A stretch of DNA of 64,000 nt from CAVPDA01 sp963702495. Lineage in GTDB: Bacteria > Pseudomonadota > Gammaproteobacteria > Burkholderiales > Rhodocyclaceae. The notes beneath the pieces are model-generated. The model worked only from the letters and a program-made list of their open reading frames with translations. It ran no database searches and had not been told where the DNA came from. Both the position numbers and the translations under genes were made by a program. Positions within the stretch are counted from its first letter, which is position 1. Every line of letters begins with the position of its first letter. Of the stretch, positions 61,364 through 64,000 are shown piece by piece. The DNA lies in the NCBI GenBank assembly GCA_963702495.1, contig CAVPDA010000016.1, positions 62,001-126,000 on the forward strand, read 5' to 3'.

Positions 61364-61661
61364 GACTCGTCTCCTATGGGAGTTGTGGACCACGACACAA
61401 ATGGCATACGGAACGGCACCCTTGATTGGCGTTCCCGCGACCGCATTCGCGGCCACAGGGTTGCAGGAAGAACGCCCTGCACGCTGAATCGGCCGATGCA
61501 CCTGATTCACCACCGGGCCAGCGAACCGCTCGCCCAGGGTGAACGCTACGGATCCTGGAGTGAAAGCTGGTGGTGGTCTGGGCGGTGGCGTACAGAACCC
61601 GCTATCCGGGCGCGTAGGTAGGTCTGCGTGGGATCGATGCGTCGGGACCCGACCAGCCGGA

Positions 61662-62381
61662 CTACGGCACGATGACCCCCGGCAGCAGGCGATCGAATTC
61701 CTTCTTCACCACCGCGTAGCACTCGCAGGTGCGCGCCTCCAGCCCCGCCCGGTCGAGCACGGTGATGCGGCCACGCTGGTACTCGATCAGACCGGCCCGC
61801 TGCACGTTGCCGGCGGCCTCCGTGACACCCTCGCGGCGCACGCCGAGCATGTTGGCGATCAGCTCCTGCGTCATCACCAGCTCGTCGGCGGGCAGGCGGT
61901 CGAGGGAGAGCAGCAGCCAACGGCAGAACTGCTGGTCCAGGGAATGATAGCGGTTGCACACCGCCGTCTGCGCCATCTGGGTCAGCAGCGCCTGGGTGTA
62001 GCGCAGCAGCAGATGCTGCAGCTCACCGGAGCGACTGAATTCCTGCTTCAGCAGCGCCCCCTGCAGGCGGTAGGCGTGGCCGGCGCTTTGCACCACGGCC
62101 CGGTTGGGCATGGTTTCGCCGCCCATGAACAGGGCCACACCGAGGATGCCGTCGTTGCCGACCACGGCGATCTCGGCCGAGGCGCCATCGATCATGACGT
62201 AGAGCAGGGACACGATCGAGGTGGTGGGGAAATAGACGTGACGCAACTCGCTGCCGGACTCGTAGAGCACGTGACCGAGCGGCATCGGCACCAGTTCCAG
62301 ATACGGCAACAGGCGCTCGCGATCCGGCGCCGGCAGGGCGGCGAGAAGGTGGTTCTGGCGGGGGTTGTGCGGGTCAGGCAT
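61662..62381 (-). CDS. Crp/Fnr family regulator (copy 2)
   Basis: A 239-residue regulator with a cyclic-nucleotide-binding-like domain and winged helix (MTQELIANMLGVRREGVTEAAGNVQRAGLIEYQRGRITVLDR). It is a clear paralogue of the regulator at 49630-50427, with the same YFPTTSIVSLLYV and VVGNDGILGVALFMGG segments. No Fnr cysteine cluster. It is divergent from the diheme cytochrome gene. Ligand unknown. Confidence 0.9.
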   Translation of the reverse strand: MPDPHNPRQNHLLAALPAPDRERLLPYLELVPMPLGHVLYESGSELRHVYFPTTSIVSLLYVMIDGASAEIAVVGNDGILGVALFMGGETMPNRAVVQSAGHAYRLQGALLKQEFSRSGELQHLLLRYTQALLTQMAQTAVCNRYHSLDQQFCRWLLLSLDRLPADELVMTQELIANMLGVRREGVTEAAGNVQRAGLIEYQRGRITVLDRAGLEARTCECYAVVKKEFDRLLPGVIVP

Positions 62382-62676
62382 GAATGCTCTCCCAAGCATC
62401 AGCCAGGATCCTACGAACGCATCAGGATAAGGAACCGCTCCTACAAACCAGTATAGCCGATCCCGCTGGTTCGGGAACGCACAGACCGGGCAAGGAATCG
62501 GGCGCAGTCTCGATTGGCCTGTTCCTCGAGATGGAGGAGCGCGGACTGGGGATGAAGGCGCATGGAGCGAAGAGCGCCCATCACATCGTTGCCTACCCGG
62601 CGGTCATGCGGCGCGGCGCAAGCGCCACACCGCAGCGAGCGGGGCGGACACTTAAATTCATGGCACGGAGGATATG

Positions 62677-64000
62677 ATGGAGCGTCACTGGAAATACATC
62701 CTGACAGTACCAGTACTGGCGGCCCTGGCACTAACCGGTCGCGGAATTGCCATGTCGGCCGAATCCCCGCCACCGGGCACGAAACTCGACCGGCAGATCG
62801 ACAGGCACGCGCAGCAGACGCTGGCGGAAGGACGAGATATCTTTCGCTTCGATACCTTTGGCGACGAGGCCTTCTGGGGCGATACGCTGAAGCTGCATGA
62901 GGCGATAAAGGGCAAGGCTCTGGGTGGGGTCGGCGCCGGCGTGAGCCCGAAGACCGCGTTGGCAGTGGGGCTGAAGGTCGATGCGGACGCCCTGCCGGCG
63001 AGGCTGGTAGCCGACTTGAAGCATGGGCGGGTGAATCTGGATGACCCGGCAGTCACCGTCGAGTTGTTGCGCCTGAACGCGGTGATCGGCGTGACCGGGT
63101 TTTTCGACGCGCGGCGCGATCTGACTTCGCTGGGTATTCAATGCGCGTTCTGCCACACTGCAGTGGACAACTCGCTCGCGCCGGGCATCGGTCATCGCCT
63201 CGACGGATGGGCGAACCGCGACCTCAACGTCGGCGCGATCATCAATCTGTCGCCGGATCTCTCCGCCGTCGCCGCGCTGCTCCAGGTCGATGAAGCGACC
63301 GTGCGCCAGGTCATCACTGCCTGGGGACCGGGGAAGTTCGACGCCGCGTTGATGGTCAACGGCAAGGGCTTCCGCCCCGACGGGAAGACCGCCGCAACCC
63401 TGATTCCACCGGCGTTCGGGCTGGCCGGCGTTAACCTCCATACCTCGACCGGCTGGGGCTCGGTGACGCACTGGAACGGCTTCGTCGCTGTGCTGGAGAT
63501 GCACGGGAAGGGAACGTTCTTCGACCCGCGCCTGAAGGACCCGGTGCAGTTTCCCGTAGCCGCCCGCGCCGGATTCGACAACGTGCGCAGCGACCCCGAT
63601 CTGACCAGCGCCAAATTGCCGGCGCTGCATTTCTATCAGCTCGCCATTCCCGCCCCCGCCGCACCGGCAGGCAGTTACGATGCCGCCGCCGCGGCGCGCG
63701 GCAAGCTGAGCTTCGCGGGGAAGGCGAATTGTGCGAGCTGCCACGTTCCGCCGATGTATTCCGAGCCGGGTTGGAACATGCATACCGCTCAGGAAATCGG
63801 CATCGACGATTTTCAGGCGAACCGGGCACCGGACAAGCGTTACCGCACGGCACCGCTAAAGGGATTGTGGACCCATACCACGGGCGGCTTTTATCACGAT
63901 GGGCGCTTCGCGACACTGAGTGACGTCGTGAACCACTATGACGCCCACTTCGGTTTGGGTCTGACCGACCAGGAGAAGGACGATCTCACGGAATACTTGA
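62677..64000 (+). CDS. Diheme c-type cytochrome (partial, runs off right edge)
   Basis: At least 441 residues, still open at base 64000. It has a hydrophobic N-terminal export segment (YILTVPVLAALALTGRGIAMS) and two CxxCH heme sites, CAFCH (156-160) and CASCH (352-356). The C-terminal part (GKLSFAGKANCASCH; LKGLWTHTTGGFYHDGRFATLSDVVNHYD) resembles the heme domain of cytochrome c peroxidase/MauG-type oxidases. The ATG at 62677 is 5 nt after GGAGG. Activity cannot be assigned from this part. Confidence 0.85.
   Translation, partial: MERHWKYILTVPVLAALALTGRGIAMSAESPPPGTKLDRQIDRHAQQTLAEGRDIFRFDTFGDEAFWGDTLKLHEAIKGKALGGVGAGVSPKTALAVGLKVDADALPARLVADLKHGRVNLDDPAVTVELLRLNAVIGVTGFFDARRDLTSLGIQCAFCHTAVDNSLAPGIGHRLDGWANRDLNVGAIINLSPDLSAVAALLQVDEATVRQVITAWGPGKFDAALMVNGKGFRPDGKTAATLIPPAFGLAGVNLHTSTGWGSVTHWNGFVAVLEMHGKGTFFDPRLKDPVQFPVAARAGFDNVRSDPDLTSAKLPALHFYQLAIPAPAAPAGSYDAAAAARGKLSFAGKANCASCHVPPMYSEPGWNMHTAQEIGIDDFQANRAPDKRYRTAPLKGLWTHTTGGFYHDGRFATLSDVVNHYDAHFGLGLTDQEKDDLTEYL

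Overview
The window is GC-rich DNA from a diazotrophic proteobacterium. A Rhodocyclales/Azoarcus-like betaproteobacterium fits best, but this is inferred from gene content and codon bias, not from a marker gene. The core (about 12.9-46.6 kb) is a molybdenum nitrogenase island whose order recalls Azotobacter and Azoarcus. It is flanked by lipid-catabolism genes on the left and redox or stress genes on the right.

Layout. 1-8.9 kb: radical SAM gene, queD, a ModE-like regulator, and a beta-oxidation set (fadH, a FadB-type enzyme, a thiolase) with a TetR regulator; near-identical 20-bp palindromes lie upstream of the TetR gene/thiolase pair and of fadH. 9.0-12.9 kb: debris, with a broken tyrosine integrase, an ISAs1-type transposase fragment and a broken radC. 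12.9-19.7 kb (minus): iscA-nifU-nifS-nifV-cysE-(TPR-like)-nifW-nifZ-nifM from one sigma-54 promoter. 20.0-22.3 kb (plus): modBAC molybdate transporter. 24.6-30.2 kb (minus): nifE-nifN in one open reading frame, nifX, an RseC-like gene, DUF269, DUF683, fdxB and an unknown gene. 30.5-32.1 kb (plus): a RelBE-type module, thioredoxin and a GFA/SET chimera. 32.0-38.9 kb (minus): nifHDKT, ferredoxin, nafY, a DUF6129-like gene and an unknown gene. 39.0-41.0 kb (plus): draT and a SIR2-like gene. 41.0-46.4 kb (minus): nifB, ferredoxin, flavodiiron protein, ferredoxin, FeSII-like ferredoxin, nifQ, draG. 46.8-64 kb: a VapBC-type module, Na+/H+ antiporter, Crp/Fnr regulator, a KaiC/GGDEF-kinase operon, alternative oxidase, ferritin-like protein, several small envelope or periplasmic proteins, a sorbosone-dehydrogenase-like protein, cupredoxin, a second Crp/Fnr paralogue and a diheme cytochrome cut by the window edge.

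How it works together. Four nif transcription units start at recognisable -24/-12 (sigma-54) promoters, each with an exact TGT-N10-ACA NifA-type upstream site. A fifth, weaker -24/-12 match precedes modBAC. NifUS/IscA supply Fe-S clusters. NifB, NifEN, NifX, NifQ, NifV and ModABC make FeMo-co. NifHDK, NifT, NafY, NifW, NifZ and NifM form and mature nitrogenase. DraT/DraG switch NifH at Arg101. An FeSII-like protein, flavodiiron protein, alternative oxidase and ferritin-like protein suggest oxygen protection.

Two cautions. Several genes, including nifD and nifK, carry 1-nt indels, some in homopolymers, so sequencing error and real decay both need considering. A family of GC-rich palindromic repeats sits in nine intergenic spacers, which I found only between 17 and 43.4 kb. 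A different repeat pair forms the linker of the nifE-nifN fusion.
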